This document shows positions 34,470 to 44,614 of a DNA stretch of 64,000 nucleotides, one piece after another; positions within the stretch are counted from its first letter, which is position 1, and each line of letters begins with the position of its first letter. The stretch comes from Caulobacter rhizosphaerae (lineage in GTDB: Bacteria; Pseudomonadota; Alphaproteobacteria; Caulobacterales; Caulobacteraceae), in contig NZ_CP048815.1 of the NCBI RefSeq assembly GCF_010977555.1, positions 5,510,501 to 5,574,500 on the forward strand, in the 5' to 3' direction. Under the pieces are notes generated by a model. The model did not search any database. It saw only the letters and a program-made list of their open reading frames with translations, and was not told the origin of the DNA. The translations under genes and the position numbers were made by a program.

Positions 34470-35873
34470 TTAGGCGCTCAGGCGCAGGTGGTTGATCAGA
34501 TCCACGCGGGTGATCACGCCCACGAACTCGTCGCCGTCGCAGACCAGCGCCACCTCGTCCCGGTCGAACACGTCGGGCAAGGCGTCGACGCCCTGGGTGG
34601 ACTGCAGAGTGTTGACCGCCTTGGTCATGGCCGCCCCGACCTTGGTCTTGAACTTGGGACCCCGATCATCGTCCTCGACGCCCTCGACGGCGGCCAGGAT
34701 GTCGCTTTCGTCGAGGATGCCGACCAGCTTGCCGTGGTCGACCACCGGCAGCTGGCTGATGTCGCTGCTGCGCATGCGGTTGTAGGCGGTCAGCAGGGTG
34801 TCGTCCGGCCCGATGGCCACCACGCCGCCGTCGGCGTAGCGCTTGGCGATCAGGTCCCGCAGGTCGCCGTGCAGCTCACGCTGGTCGAAGCCGTGGGCGG
34901 CCAGCCACATGTCGTTGAACATCTTGGTCAGGTACTTGGCGCCCGTGTCGCAGACCAGGGTCACCACCCGCTTCGGCTCGGTCTGCTCGCGGCACCAGCG
35001 CAGCGCCGCCGCCAGCAGGGTGCCCGAGGACGAGCCCGCCAGGACGCCTTCCTTGCGCAGCAGCAGGCGGGCTGTGTCGACGCTCTCGCGGTCACTGATC
35101 GAATAGGCCTTCCGCACGAAGTCCATCTGGGCGTTGGCCGGGATGAAGTCTTCGCCGATGCCCTCGACGATCCACGAGCCGGCCTCGCCATAGGTTCCGG
35201 TCGCGACGTAGTCGCAAAGGATCGAGCCCACCGGATCGGCCAGCACCATCTGGGTCTTCGGCGAATGGCGGGCCATGAACCGGCCGATGCCGGTCAGGGT
35301 GCCGCCCGAGCCGACGCCGACCACCACCGCGTCGATGTCGCCGTCCATCTGCTCGAAGATCTCGGGGGCGGTCGTGGTCTCGTGGGCCAGCGGATTGGCC
35401 GGGTTCTCGAACTGGTTGACATAGATCGCGCCGGGGATCGACTGGGCCAGGGTCTGGGCCATGTCCTGGTAGTATTCCGGGTGACCCTTGCCGACGTCGC
35501 TGCGAGTCAGGCGGACGTCCACGCCCATGGCCCGCAGGTGCAGGATCTTCTCCCGCGCCATCTTGTCGGGCACCACCAGGATCAGCTTGTAGCCCTTCAG
35601 CGTCGCCACCTGGGCCAGGCCCAGGCCCGTGTTGCCGGCGGTGGCTTCGATGATCGTACCGCCCGGCTTGAGGCTGCCGTCGGCCTCGGCGGCCTCGATC
35701 ATCGAGCGGGCCACGCGATCCTTGATCGAGCCGCCCGGGTTCTGGTTCTCCAGCTTCAGGAACAGCCGGCACGGGCCGGTGTCGAGATTGCGGACCTCGA
35801 TCATCGGCGTGCGGCCGATCAGATCCAGCGCGGAACCGACGACCGGAGGAAGGGTGGATTTGGGGTCGTTCAT
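34470..35873 (-). CDS. cbs: Cystathionine beta-synthase
   Basis: Condenses serine and homocysteine to cystathionine. The 467-residue protein has a fold-type II PLP domain with Lys51 in ENQNPGGSIKDRVARSM, the phosphate loop TAGNTGLGLAQVA, and VGVGSGGTLTGIGRF. Two C-terminal CBS domains (about 345-467) follow: YADGGVVAIGPDDTLLTAYNRM and DEVALVCDGDEFVGVITRVDLI. The CBS pair distinguishes it from cysteine synthase, which is about 320 residues and lacks them. The start is the ATG at 35871-35873. It is followed on the same strand by the cystathionine lyase/synthase-type gene. Confidence 0.93.
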   Translation of the reverse strand: MNDPKSTLPPVVGSALDLIGRTPMIEVRNLDTGPCRLFLKLENQNPGGSIKDRVARSMIEAAEADGSLKPGGTIIEATAGNTGLGLAQVATLKGYKLILVVPDKMAREKILHLRAMGVDVRLTRSDVGKGHPEYYQDMAQTLAQSIPGAIYVNQFENPANPLAHETTTAPEIFEQMDGDIDAVVVGVGSGGTLTGIGRFMARHSPKTQMVLADPVGSILCDYVATGTYGEAGSWIVEGIGEDFIPANAQMDFVRKAYSISDRESVDTARLLLRKEGVLAGSSSGTLLAAALRWCREQTEPKRVVTLVCDTGAKYLTKMFNDMWLAAHGFDQRELHGDLRDLIAKRYADGGVVAIGPDDTLLTAYNRMRSSDISQLPVVDHGKLVGILDESDILAAVEGVEDDDRGPKFKTKVGAAMTKAVNTLQSTQGVDALPDVFDRDEVALVCDGDEFVGVITRVDLINHLRLSA

Positions 35874-35975
35874 GGCGCAACTCGGCGACAGAGAGAAATG
35901 ATCTCCCTATCTATGCCCGTTTCGCGAAAGCGCAAACATCGTTACGCGAGCTTGGCTGCAAGCGCGCGCGCCGCC

Positions 35976-36209
35976 TCAGGCTCCGCAGGCGGCGAGCCGG
36001 TCCATCCGCCATTCTCGGGCGAACTTGCGGCCGACGCCGGCGTCTTCGAACACCACCTTGCGGCGCTCGCCGGAAAGATCCGGAGCATCGTGGATCATCA
36101 CGAACGGAAAGCCGTTACGGGCCAGAAAGTCCCGGACGAAGCCGGAGAAGCGCAGGGCTTCCTCGGCCGAGGCGATGCAGATCTCGACGGCGATGTCGGC
36201 GGCGTTCAT
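35976..36209 (-). CDS. Small hypothetical protein (77 aa)
   Basis: Not recognised. The ORF from the ATG at 36207-36209 encodes 77 residues with alternating helix and strand (ADIAVEICIASAEEALRFSG, then FPFVMIHDAPDLSGERRKVVF), soluble and without signal peptide. Codon use is GC-rich at third positions like its neighbours. A GGGAG lies upstream of the ATG. The alternative start 25 codons earlier reads through Cys/Arg-rich sequence and is not favoured. It lies between the transaldolase terminator and cbs. Confidence 0.6.
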   Translation of the reverse strand: MNAADIAVEICIASAEEALRFSGFVRDFLARNGFPFVMIHDAPDLSGERRKVVFEDAGVGRKFAREWRMDRLAACGA

Positions 36210-36282
36210 GGGCGCGCTCCCGCGTGGTTGACAGGACCCTAACGCATGAACTCGCAAATGCGAACCCAGTTCGCAGCTGCAC

Positions 36283-36314
36283 AATAAAACGCCCCCGGAT
36301 TAAATCCGGGGGCG
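36283..36314 (-). terminator. Rho-independent terminator of the transaldolase gene
   Basis: CGCCCCCGGAT (36290-36300) pairs perfectly with 36304-36314 around a 3-nt loop. On the minus strand the stem is followed directly by TTTTATT, 28 bp past the transaldolase stop. This is the strongest terminator in the window. Confidence 0.92.
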
Positions 36315-36341
36315 CGCGATAATCAGGCGAAGACGATCGAT

Positions 36342-36995
36342 CTAGAGGATCGATTGCCCCGTTCCGGCCCAATCCTTCAGGAACTGCTCCAGGCCCTTGT
36401 CGGTCAGCGGGTGTTTGAACAGGTCGCCGAACACGGCCGGCGGGATGGTGACCACGTCGGCGCCGACGATCGCCGCGTCCTTGACGTGAGCGACGTTGCG
36501 CACCGACGCGGCCAGGATCTCGGTCTCGTAGCCGTAGTTGTCGTAGATCGCGCGGATGTCGCGGATCAGGTCCATGCCGTCGAAGCCATAGTCGTCCAGG
36601 CGGCCGATGAACGGCGAGACGTAGGTCGCGCCGGCCTTGGCGGCCAGCAGGGCCTGGGTCGGCGAGAAGCATAGGGTGACGTTGGTCGAGATGCCTTCGC
36701 CGGCGAAGGCCGCGCAGGCGATTAGGCCGTCGCGGGTCAGCGGGATCTTGACGACCACGTTCGGGGCGATGGCGGCCAGCTTCTTGCCCTCGGCGACCAT
36801 CGCCTCGTGGGTGGTGGCGGCGACCTCCGCGCTGATCGGGCCCGGCACCAGGTCGCAGATCTCGGCGATCACCTCCAGCATCGGACGGCCGGCCTTGGCG
36901 ATCAGGGTCGGGTTGGTGGTCACCCCGTCCACCAGGCCGGTGGAAGCCAGGTCGGCGATGACCTTGGTGTCGGTGCTGTCGAGGAAGATCTGCAT
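36342..36995 (-). CDS. tal: Transaldolase (small TalC/FSA type)
   Basis: Transfers a dihydroxyacetone unit between sugar phosphates in the pentose phosphate pathway. The 217-residue single-domain protein matches the small transaldolase group (about 215-220 residues). Features: [16 protein letters not shown], the loop [11 protein letters not shown], the Schiff-base Lys83 in [42 protein letters not shown], and a C-terminal [11 protein letters not shown]. Transaldolase and fructose-6-phosphate aldolase activity are hard to separate. It lies 35 bp after gmhB on the same strand, and its partner enzyme transketolase lies at 42.5 kb. Confidence 0.94.
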   Translation of the reverse strand: MQIFLDSTDTKVIADLASTGLVDGVTTNPTLIAKAGRPMLEVIAEICDLVPGPISAEVAATTHEAMVAEGKKLAAIAPNVVVKIPLTRDGLIACAAFAGEGISTNVTLCFSPTQALLAAKAGATYVSPFIGRLDDYGFDGMDLIRDIRAIYDNYGYETEILAASVRNVAHVKDAAIVGADVVTIPPAVFGDLFKHPLTDKGLEQFLKDWAGTGQSIL

Positions 36996-37030
36996 GGGTC
37001 TGCGCTTTGGTTCCGGGGGTTTGAGTTCGT

Positions 37031-37591
37031 TTATCGGTCCCGCGCTCCCCCGCCAAGGCCGGTCGCGGGAAAACGCTCGCCCAGGCTTTGGCGCAGGAAG
37101 GCCAGCAGGTCGCCGCCGGGGAACCTCAGCCCCTCGACGCCGGCCCGACGGGCGGCCTCGACGTCCGACCCCTTGTCGCCGACCAGCACGGTCTCTTCGG
37201 GCGCCAGCGCCCACTCCGACAGGCCGCGCAGGATCATGCCGGGATTGGGCTTGCGATCGGGGTGGTCAGGATGGCGATAGCGTTCGTCGACGGCGTCCTC
37301 GTGGTGGGGCGCGACATAGAAGGCGTCGATCCGTCCGCCGACCTCGGCCAGGCCCGCCTGCAGGGCGGCGTGGAAAAGATCGACCTGGGCCTCGGTGAAA
37401 TAGCCGCGCGCCACGCCCGACTGGTTGGTGACCACCAGCACCTTGACGCCGGCGGCGTTCAGCCTCGCCACCGCCTCTCGCGCGCCCTCGATCCAGTCCA
37501 GCCGCTCAGGCTCGCAGACATAGCCGTGGTCGAGGTTCAGCACCCCGTCGCGATCGAAGAAGACGGCTTTCAGCGGCGCTTTTCGGGACAT
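37031..37591 (-). CDS. gmhB: D-glycero-beta-D-manno-heptose-1,7-bisphosphate 7-phosphatase
   Basis: Removes the C7 phosphate of heptose bisphosphate in ADP-heptose synthesis for the LPS core. The 186-residue HAD phosphatase has the nucleophile and acid Asp13/Asp15 in [25 protein letters not shown], and [11 protein letters not shown], then [15 protein letters not shown]. The usual structural zinc site of GmhB (Cys-x-His ... Cys-x-Cys just before RKP) is degenerate here: the segment reads [22 protein letters not shown], with no cysteine. It is 35 bp upstream of the transaldolase gene. A related imidazole-glycerol-phosphate phosphatase role is less likely. Confidence 0.88.
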   Translation of the reverse strand: MSRKAPLKAVFFDRDGVLNLDHGYVCEPERLDWIEGAREAVARLNAAGVKVLVVTNQSGVARGYFTEAQVDLFHAALQAGLAEVGGRIDAFYVAPHHEDAVDERYRHPDHPDRKPNPGMILRGLSEWALAPEETVLVGDKGSDVEAARRAGVEGLRFPGGDLLAFLRQSLGERFPATGLGGGARDR

Positions 37592-37711
37592 GCCCTGGCC
37601 TTACGACAGGCCTCGCGACGCGACAAGGCGGCCAGCGGACTTGGCGAACCCCAGCGCGACGGCCTAGAACGGCGAACCTTTCGAAAGCCCCTTTCCGCCC
37701 AAGGACCGCAG

Positions 37712-38869
37712 ATGACCGACGACTTCGCCCGCCTTGTCCGCCTGCGCGACGACCTCAAGGCCTGGGCCCTCGATCACGCCTTCCCCGTCTGGTGGGAAAT
37801 CGGCGCGGACAAGGTCCAGGGCGGGTTCTTCGAGAAGATCGCCCTGGACGGAACGCCGGTCGAGGCGCCGCGCCGGGCGCGGGTCCAGCCCCGGCAGATC
37901 TATTCCTATGCGGTGGCCGGCCTGCTGGGCTGGGACGGCCCGTGGAAGCAGGCTCTGGAACACGGCCTGGACTTCTATCTGAGCAAGTATCGCCGCCCCG
38001 ACGGCTTCATGCGCACCCTGGTGGCCAGCGACGGCTCGCCCCTGGACGACAAGGTGGACCTCTACGACCAGGCCTTCGGCCTGTTCGGCCTGGCCATGGC
38101 CAGTTCGGTCCTGCCCGAGCGCGCCGACCTGCCGGCGCTGGCGACGAGCCTGCGCGACGCGCTCTACGCCACGCTCAAGCACCCCATCGCCGGCTTCGAG
38201 GAAAGCGTCCCGCGCTCTCTGCCGCTGCTGTCCAACCCGCACATGCACCTGTTCGAGGCCAGCCTGGCCTGGGTCGAGGCCGGCGGCGATCCGCAATGGC
38301 GGGCGATGGCCGACGAGATCGCCGAACTGGCGCTGAGCAAGTTCATCGACCCGAAGAGCGGCGGCCTGCGCGAATATTATGACGGCGACTGGAATCCCGC
38401 GCCCGGCGTCGACGGCCGGATCATCGAGCCGGGTCACCAGTTCGAATGGGCCTGGCTGCTTCTGCGCTGGGGCAAGCTGGCCGGTCGCGACGACGCGATC
38501 GCCGCCGCCCTGCGGATGATCGCGATCGGCGACGGCCCGGGCGTCGACCCGGCGCGCGGCGTGGCGATCTTCGCCCTGCTGGACGACATGAGCGTGCACG
38601 ACGACATCGCCCGCCTCTGGGCCCAGACCGAACAGATCAAGGCCGGGGTGCTGGCGGCCCAGGTGACCGGCGACGCGCGCTGGTGGACCACCGCCGCCAA
38701 CGGCGCCGAGGCCCTGACCAAATATTTCGACGTGCCGGTGAAGGGCCTGTGGCGCGACAAGCTGCGGGCCGACGGGACCTTCGTCGATGAAGCCGCCCCC
38801 GCCAGCTCGTTCTACCACATCGTCTGCGCGATCCTGGAGCTGGACCGGGCGGTCAAAGCCATGTCGTGA
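37712..38869 (+). CDS. AGE-family sugar isomerase, probable mannose-6-phosphate isomerase
   Basis: A 385-residue (alpha/alpha)6-barrel protein of the N-acylglucosamine 2-epimerase family. Motifs: HAFPVWWEIGADKVQGGFFEKI, RRARVQPRQIYSYAVAG, YDQAFGLFGLA, NPHMHLFEASLAW, and the active-site histidine segment EPGHQFEWAWLL. A family member of similar length in Rhizobium acts as mannose-6-phosphate isomerase. That role fits here because the gene converges on manC with a 17-bp overlap of their ends and no other isomerase is present. N-acetylglucosamine or mannose epimerisation are alternatives. Start is the ATG at 37712. Confidence 0.82.
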   Translation: MTDDFARLVRLRDDLKAWALDHAFPVWWEIGADKVQGGFFEKIALDGTPVEAPRRARVQPRQIYSYAVAGLLGWDGPWKQALEHGLDFYLSKYRRPDGFMRTLVASDGSPLDDKVDLYDQAFGLFGLAMASSVLPERADLPALATSLRDALYATLKHPIAGFEESVPRSLPLLSNPHMHLFEASLAWVEAGGDPQWRAMADEIAELALSKFIDPKSGGLREYYDGDWNPAPGVDGRIIEPGHQFEWAWLLLRWGKLAGRDDAIAAALRMIAIGDGPGVDPARGVAIFALLDDMSVHDDIARLWAQTEQIKAGVLAAQVTGDARWWTTAANGAEALTKYFDVPVKGLWRDKLRADGTFVDEAAPASSFYHIVCAILELDRAVKAMS

Positions 38870-40220
38870 CCAGCACGGCGCTGGCGGAAGCGGCGCGGAC
38901 CAGGGTCGGCGAATGGAGATCTTCCCGGGCGCCGGCCGCATAGGTCGCGCCCTCGGCGACCAGTTCGCCGTCCAGAACCTGGATGGAGCTGGATGGCAGG
39001 CTGGCCACCGCGCCGGCTTCCATCCGCCAGATCTGCACCTCGGCCCTGGCCGACTTCGTCACCGGCTGGCGTTCGACGCCGCCGCTGATGGCGATGGCGT
39101 GGCGGTGGGCGATGTCGCGACCGCTGGCCTTCAGCACATCGACCAGGGTCTTGACCCCCTGGGCGTCATCCCGCCGACAGACCAGCACCGCGTCGGGCTC
39201 GGCGACGATCAGCAGGTCCTCGACCCCGATCGCCCCGACGAAGGGGCCGGTGGACCGCACCAACACGCCCTTGGACCGGATCAGGTGGACGTCGCCGCTG
39301 GCGGCGTTGCCCTGGGCGTCACGGATCGAGGCTTCCCAGATCGCGTCCCAGGCGCCCAGGTCCGACCAGGTGAAGGCGGCCGGCGCCACGGCGGCGCGGC
39401 TGGTGCGCTCCATGACCGCGTAGTCGAGCGACTTCTTGGTGGTCGTCGCGAACGCCTCGCGGTCGAGGTGCAGCCGTACGCCGTCGCGTCGGCCGTCGCG
39501 CACCGAACCGATCGCGCCGTCGCGGATCGCCGGCTCGAACACCGCCAGTTCGTCCAGCAACGTCCGGGCCGTGAAGGCGAAGTTGCCGCTGTTCCAGTAG
39601 TAGCCGTCCTCGATATAGGCCTTGGCCGTGGCCAGGTCAGGCTTCTCGACGAAGGCCGCGACCGCCTTGACGCCGCCGGGCAGGACGCCGCCGGGCTTGA
39701 TGTAGCCGAAGCCCGTCGCGGGCGAGGTCGGCTGCACGCCGAACGTCACGATCAAGCCGGTTCGGGAGGCCTCGATCGCCACCAGCGCCGCCTCGCGGAA
39801 CATCTCGGGTTCGGCGATGTGGTGGTCGGCGGCCAGCATCAGCACCACCCCGTCGGGCGACACCGACTGCACATAGGCCGCCGCCGCGGCGATGGCCGGC
39901 GCGGAGTCGCGCGCCTCCGGCTCGATGATCACGGTCAGCCTGACGCCCAGTTCCAGCGCCTGGCGCTCGACGAGCTCGGCCATCGCCTCGCCGGTGACCA
40001 CCACGATCTCGTCGGCGCCCGGCAGGTCCATGACCCGCAGGATCGTGTCCTGGAAGCTTGAGCGATCGCCGATCAGCTTCAGGAACTGCTTGGGACGGTC
40101 CGCGCGCGAAGCCGGCCAAAGACGAGTTCCCGACCCTCCGCAAAGGATCACCGGATAGATGGCGGCCAAGACTTCCCCCACGCCAAACGCTTTGATTTCA
40201 CAACCCGTGAGGTAGCACAT
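38853..40220 (-). CDS. manC: Mannose-1-phosphate guanylyltransferase
   Basis: Makes GDP-mannose from mannose-1-phosphate and GTP. The nucleotidyltransferase signature is VILCGGSGTRLWPASRADRPKQFL, followed by VVTGEAMAELV, GVQPTSPATGFGYI, and FVEKPDLATAKAYI with YYWNSGNFAF. The C-terminal 100 residues look like a shortened cupin, so the protein lacks an active phosphomannose isomerase domain. The chosen ATG at 40218-40220 has GAGGGG just upstream; a TTG at 40167-40169 behind GGGGGAA would start three codons before the conserved core and is a real alternative. It lies 49 bp downstream of nadE on the same strand. It supplies GDP-mannose to Gmd. Confidence 0.92.
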   Translation of the reverse strand: MCYLTGCEIKAFGVGEVLAAIYPVILCGGSGTRLWPASRADRPKQFLKLIGDRSSFQDTILRVMDLPGADEIVVVTGEAMAELVERQALELGVRLTVIIEPEARDSAPAIAAAAAYVQSVSPDGVVLMLAADHHIAEPEMFREAALVAIEASRTGLIVTFGVQPTSPATGFGYIKPGGVLPGGVKAVAAFVEKPDLATAKAYIEDGYYWNSGNFAFTARTLLDELAVFEPAIRDGAIGSVRDGRRDGVRLHLDREAFATTTKKSLDYAVMERTSRAAVAPAAFTWSDLGAWDAIWEASIRDAQGNAASGDVHLIRSKGVLVRSTGPFVGAIGVEDLLIVAEPDAVLVCRRDDAQGVKTLVDVLKASGRDIAHRHAIAISGGVERQPVTKSARAEVQIWRMEAGAVASLPSSSIQVLDGELVAEGATYAAGAREDLHSPTLVRAASASAVLVTTWL

Positions 40221-40269
40221 CGCCCCCCTCGGACCAGAGACATATTGAAGATGCTGGCGTTTTTCGGTC

Positions 40270-42306
40270 TCAGGCCGGAAGTCCGGCGTCGAGCTCGGCC
40301 AACCACGCATCCGCCGTGGCGTCCGAGGGCATGCGCCAGTCGCCGCGCGGCGACAGGGCGCCGCCCGACGAGATCTTCGGCCCGTTGGGCATGGCCGAGC
40401 GCTTGAACTGGTTGGCGAAGAACCGCTTCAGGAACAGCGCCAGCCAGCGCTTGATCTCCGGCAGGTCGTAGGCCCGCCGGGCGGACTCCGGGATCCCGGC
40501 CGGCCAGGCGCCGGCGGTCGCGTCGCGCCAGGCGGTCCAGGCCAGGAAGGCGATCTTCGACGGCGCCATGCCGTAGCGGGTCAGGTAGTAGAGATTGAAG
40601 TCCTGCAAAGCGTAGGGGCCCACGAAGCTTTCGGTGGCCTGAACCTCTTCGCCCGGCACCAGTTCCGGCGAGATCTCGGTGGCCAGGATGTCCTCCAGCA
40701 GGTCGCTGGTCGCCGCGTCCACGTCGCCCGAGGCGGCCACGAAGCGGATCAGGTGCTGGATCAGGGTCTTGGGCACCCCGGAATTGGGGTTGTAGTGGCT
40801 CATCTGGTCGCCGACGCCATAGGTGCACCAGCCCAGGGCCAGTTCCGACAGGTCGCCGGTGCCGACCACCATGCCCTTGTGATGGTTGGCCAGGCGGAAC
40901 AGGTAGTCGGTGCGCAGGCCCGCCTGGACGTTCTCGAAGGTCACGTCATAGACCGGCTCGCCCTTGGCGAACGGATGGCCGAGGTCGGCCAGCATCTGCT
41001 GGGCCGCCGGCCGGATGTCGAGCTCCTCGGCGGTGACCCCCATGGCCGTCATCAGCTTCCAGGCGTTCGACTTGGTGCCTTCGGAGGTGGCGAAGCCCGG
41101 CAGGGTGTAGGCGCGGATGTCCGACCGCGGCCTGCCCAGCTGATCCATGGCCTTGGCGGCGACGATCAGGGCGTGGGTGGAGTCCAGCCCGCCCGAAACG
41201 CCGATCACCAGGCTCTTCGAGCCCGTGGCTTCGACGCGGCGGGCCAGGCCCTGGACCTGGATGTTGTAGGCCTCGTAGCAGTTCTCGGCCAGCTTGGCCG
41301 GGTCGGACGGGGTGAACGGGAAGCGCTCGATCGGCCGGACCAGGGCCAGGTCGCCGGCCGGCGGCGCGAAGTCCAGCGGCACGATGCGGAACGGCGCCTC
41401 GGGGGGGCTCAGCGTCGTGGAGTCGCCGAAGCTGCCGACCCGCATCCGCTCCTGCCGCAGCCGGGCGACGTCGACGTCGGCCACGGCCATCACCGCCCCG
41501 GTCGAGAAGCGCGGGCTCTGGGCCAGCAGGTTTCCCATCTCGTGGATGTCGACATGGCCGTCCCAGGCCAGGTCCGTCGAGCTCTCGCCCGCGCCGGCCG
41601 CCGAATAGACATAGGCCGAGATCGTCCGGGCCGACTGGCTGGCGCACAGCAGGCGGCGGGTCTCGGACTTGCCGATCGTGATGTTGCTGGCTGACAGGTT
41701 CAGCAGGATCTCGGCCCCGGCCATGGCCTGGGCGGTGCTGGGCGGGGCGGGCGTCCAGACGTCCTCGCAGATCTCGATACCGACGGTGAAGGCCGTGTCT
41801 CCAAGGTTGCGCAGCAGCACGTCGGTCCCGAACGGCACAGCCTGGCCGGCCAGGTCCAGGGTGCGGCCGACCACGCCCGAGCCTGGCGTGAACCAGCGTC
41901 TTTCGTAGAACTCCCGGTAGTTGGGCAAGAAGCTCTTGGGGACCACCGCCCGCACCCGACCGCCCTGGATCGCGACCGCGGTGTTGTAGAGCCGGCCAGC
42001 GTCGCGAAGCGGCGCGCCGACCACGAACAGCGGCGACAAGGTCTTGCTCTCCTGGGCCAGGATGGCGATCGCAGCCTCGACCGCGTCGAGCAACACGTCT
42101 TGCTGCAGCAGGTCGTCGACCGTGTAGCCGGTCAGGCCCAGCTCGGGCAGCACCAGCACCGCGACACCGGCGTCATGGGCCTGGCGCACCAGAGCGAGCA
42201 CGCTCTGGGCGTTGGCGGCCGGGTCCGCCAGCTTGACCTTGGGAACCGCCGTGGCGACCCGGACGAAGCCATGGCGATAGGGCGAGAAGAACGACGGAGA
42301 ACTCAA
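40270..42306 (-). CDS. nadE: Glutamine-dependent NAD+ synthetase
   Basis: Amidates nicotinic acid adenine dinucleotide to NAD+, with ammonia from glutamine. The 678-residue protein joins an N-terminal nitrilase-type glutaminase (Glu55 in VLPELGLTG, Lys124 in [14 protein letters not shown], Cys180 in [10 protein letters not shown]) to a C-terminal synthetase with the PP-loop SGGLDS (371-376) and [15 protein letters not shown]. The size matches the long Mycobacterium-type enzyme. It starts with TTG (42304-42306); no ATG or GTG gives the conserved N-terminus [17 protein letters not shown] more directly. A palindromic operator-like site lies 20-40 bp upstream of the start. Confidence 0.95.
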   Translation of the reverse strand: MSSPSFFSPYRHGFVRVATAVPKVKLADPAANAQSVLALVRQAHDAGVAVLVLPELGLTGYTVDDLLQQDVLLDAVEAAIAILAQESKTLSPLFVVGAPLRDAGRLYNTAVAIQGGRVRAVVPKSFLPNYREFYERRWFTPGSGVVGRTLDLAGQAVPFGTDVLLRNLGDTAFTVGIEICEDVWTPAPPSTAQAMAGAEILLNLSASNITIGKSETRRLLCASQSARTISAYVYSAAGAGESSTDLAWDGHVDIHEMGNLLAQSPRFSTGAVMAVADVDVARLRQERMRVGSFGDSTTLSPPEAPFRIVPLDFAPPAGDLALVRPIERFPFTPSDPAKLAENCYEAYNIQVQGLARRVEATGSKSLVIGVSGGLDSTHALIVAAKAMDQLGRPRSDIRAYTLPGFATSEGTKSNAWKLMTAMGVTAEELDIRPAAQQMLADLGHPFAKGEPVYDVTFENVQAGLRTDYLFRLANHHKGMVVGTGDLSELALGWCTYGVGDQMSHYNPNSGVPKTLIQHLIRFVAASGDVDAATSDLLEDILATEISPELVPGEEVQATESFVGPYALQDFNLYYLTRYGMAPSKIAFLAWTAWRDATAGAWPAGIPESARRAYDLPEIKRWLALFLKRFFANQFKRSAMPNGPKISSGGALSPRGDWRMPSDATADAWLAELDAGLPA

Positions 42307-42325
42307 GACACCCGGCCTTTCGAAG

Positions 42326-42346
42326 TTATGCTAAAAATGAGCATAA
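42326..42346. promoter_or_regulatory. Palindromic operator-like site upstream of nadE
   Basis: TTATGCT (42326-42332) is repeated inverted as AGCATAA (42340-42346) with a 7-nt spacer, just upstream of the nadE TTG and in the 200-bp divergent space to transketolase. Its size, symmetry and A/T content stand out from the GC-rich surroundings. It is a plausible binding site for a NAD-biosynthesis repressor, but I cannot name the regulator with confidence. Confidence 0.5.
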
Positions 42347-42506
42347 GCCTGTCTCCAGCTATAACGCGTGCGGACGTTGTTGCATAGCGCCCACGCAGAC
42401 GCTCCGGCAGAGCTCGCGGGCCGGCTCGCGGGTTGACCCCAGGGGGTCATCGTGCGACTCGCGGCCTCGCGCAGCCCCGCCCGATCAAGAACAACCCGGA
42501 ACTCTC

Positions 42507-44471
42507 ATGCCCGTTTCGCCCGTTAAGATGGCCGACGCGATCCGCGTCCTTTCCATGGACGCCGTCCACAAGGCCAAGTCCGGTCACCAGGGCATGCCGA
42601 TGGGCATGGCCGACGTGGCCACGGTGCTGTGGGGCAAGTTCCTGAAGTTCGACGCCGCCAAGCCCGACTGGGCCGACCGCGACCGTTTCGTGCTCTCGGC
42701 CGGCCACGGCTCGATGCTGCTCTATTCCCTGCTGCACCTGACCGGCTTCAAGGCCGTGACCATGCAGGAGATCGAGAACTTCCGTCAGTGGGGCTCTCTG
42801 ACCCCCGGCCACCCGGAAGTGCACCACACCCCGGGCGTGGAGACCACCACCGGTCCGCTGGGCCAGGGCCTGGCCACCGCCGTGGGCATGGCGATGGCGG
42901 AAGCGCACCTGGCCGCGCGGTTCGGCAAGGACGTCGTCGACCACCGCACCTGGGTGATCGCCGGCGACGGCTGCCTGATGGAGGGCGTCAGCCACGAGGC
43001 GATCAGCCTCGCCGGCCGCCTGAAGCTTTCCAAGCTGACCGTGCTGTTCGACGACAACAACACCACCATCGACGGCGAGGCCACGATCGCCGAGACCGGC
43101 GACCAGCTGGCCCGCTTCAAGGCCGCCGGCTGGGCGGTCAAGGCCGTCGACGGCCATGACCACGGCAAGATCGCCGCCGCCCTGCGCTGGGCCACCCGCC
43201 AGGACCGCCCGACCCTGATCGCCTGCAAGACCCTGATCTCCAAGGGCGCGGGCCCCAAGGAAGGCGACCCCCACAGCCACGGCTACACCCTGTTCGACGA
43301 CCAGATCCGCGACGCGCGCCTGGCCATGGGCTGGGACGCCCAGCCGTTCACCGTGCCCGAGGACATCGCCAAGGCCTGGAAGAGCATCGGCCGCCGCGGC
43401 GCCCGCGCCCGCAAGGCCTGGGAAGCGACCGTGCAGGCCTCGCCCCTGGCCGACGACTTCACCCGCGCCATGAAGGGCCAGCTGCCGGCCGACGCCTTCA
43501 AGGCGCTGGACGCCCACATCGCCGAGGCGGCCAGGACCAAGCCGGGCAACGCCACCCGCGTGCACTCGGGCGCGGCCCTGGACCAGCTGATCCCGACGGT
43601 CGTCGACATGGTCGGCGGCTCGGCCGACCTGACCGGCTCGAACAACACCTTCGTCAAGGGCATGAAGCCGTTCGACGCCCCCGACTACGCCGGCCGCTAC
43701 GTGCACTATGGCGTGCGCGAGTTCGGCATGGCCGCGGCCATGAACGGCATGGCCCTGCACGGCGGCGTCATCCCCTATTCAGGCACCTTCCTGGCCTTCG
43801 CCGACTACAGCCGGCCAGCGATCCGCCTGGGCGCCCTGATGGGCGCCAAGGTCATTCACGTGATGACCCACGACTCCATCGGCCTGGGCGAGGACGGCCC
43901 CACCCACCAGCCGGTCGAGCACGTCGCCAGCTTGCGCGCCATTCCCAACCTGCTGGTCTTCCGTCCGGCCGACGCTGTCGAGACCGCCGAGTGCTGGAAG
44001 ATCGCCCTGGAGCAGGCCGCCACCCCGTCGGTGATGTGCCTGTCGCGCCAGAAGGTCCCGGGCGTGCGCGACACGGCCGCCGAGAACCTGTCCGCCAGGG
44101 GCGCCTACGAGCTGCTGGCCGCCGAGGGCGGCGAGGCGGCGGTGACGATCTTCGCCTCGGGCACGGAAGTCTCGGTCGCCGTGGCGGCCCGCGACATCCT
44201 GCAGGGCCAGGGCAAGCCGACCCGCGTCGTCTCGACCCCCTGCTGGGAGCTGTTCGAGCGGCAGGACGCCGCCTACCGAGCGTCGGTGATCGGCGACGCG
44301 CCGGTCCGCGTCGCCGTCGAGGCCGCCGTCCGCATGGGCTGGGAGCGCTTCATCGGCGAGGACGGCAAGTTCGTCGGCATGACGGGCTTCGGCGCCAGCG
44401 CGCCGTACGAGCGGCTCTACAAGGAATTCGGCATCACCGCCGAGGCCGTGGCGGCGGCGGCCCAAGCCTAG
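42507..44471 (+). CDS. tkt: Transketolase
   Basis: TPP-dependent transfer of two-carbon units in the pentose phosphate pathway (and Calvin-type reactions). The 654-residue protein has [39 protein letters not shown], the TPP motif starting [15 protein letters not shown] and ending DDNNTTIDG, the central [12 protein letters not shown], the pyrimidine domain segment [15 protein letters not shown], and [18 protein letters not shown]. The start is the ATG at 42507. It is divergent from nadE. Transaldolase is about 6 kb away on the other strand. Confidence 0.97.
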   Translation: MPVSPVKMADAIRVLSMDAVHKAKSGHQGMPMGMADVATVLWGKFLKFDAAKPDWADRDRFVLSAGHGSMLLYSLLHLTGFKAVTMQEIENFRQWGSLTPGHPEVHHTPGVETTTGPLGQGLATAVGMAMAEAHLAARFGKDVVDHRTWVIAGDGCLMEGVSHEAISLAGRLKLSKLTVLFDDNNTTIDGEATIAETGDQLARFKAAGWAVKAVDGHDHGKIAAALRWATRQDRPTLIACKTLISKGAGPKEGDPHSHGYTLFDDQIRDARLAMGWDAQPFTVPEDIAKAWKSIGRRGARARKAWEATVQASPLADDFTRAMKGQLPADAFKALDAHIAEAARTKPGNATRVHSGAALDQLIPTVVDMVGGSADLTGSNNTFVKGMKPFDAPDYAGRYVHYGVREFGMAAAMNGMALHGGVIPYSGTFLAFADYSRPAIRLGALMGAKVIHVMTHDSIGLGEDGPTHQPVEHVASLRAIPNLLVFRPADAVETAECWKIALEQAATPSVMCLSRQKVPGVRDTAAENLSARGAYELLAAEGGEAAVTIFASGTEVSVAVAARDILQGQGKPTRVVSTPCWELFERQDAAYRASVIGDAPVRVAVEAAVRMGWERFIGEDGKFVGMTGFGASAPYERLYKEFGITAEAVAAAAQA

Positions 44472-44614
44472 GCCTCGGGACCCGCTGGGAGCCCCGGAAC
44501 GGCCGGAGCGGCAGTCTCGCGGCCTGGCGGTTCGCCCGAAAGCCGCGCCCGCAGAGATTGCATAAAGACCTCGCCACCCAACCATGACCACGCTAAGGAG
44601 GTTGCCTGAGTTGG

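Noticed and set aside
36210..36284. 25-codon N-terminal extension of the small hypothetical gene
   Set aside because: The extension (Cys, His and Arg rich) has no good ribosome site, while GGGAG precedes the ATG at 36207-36209.
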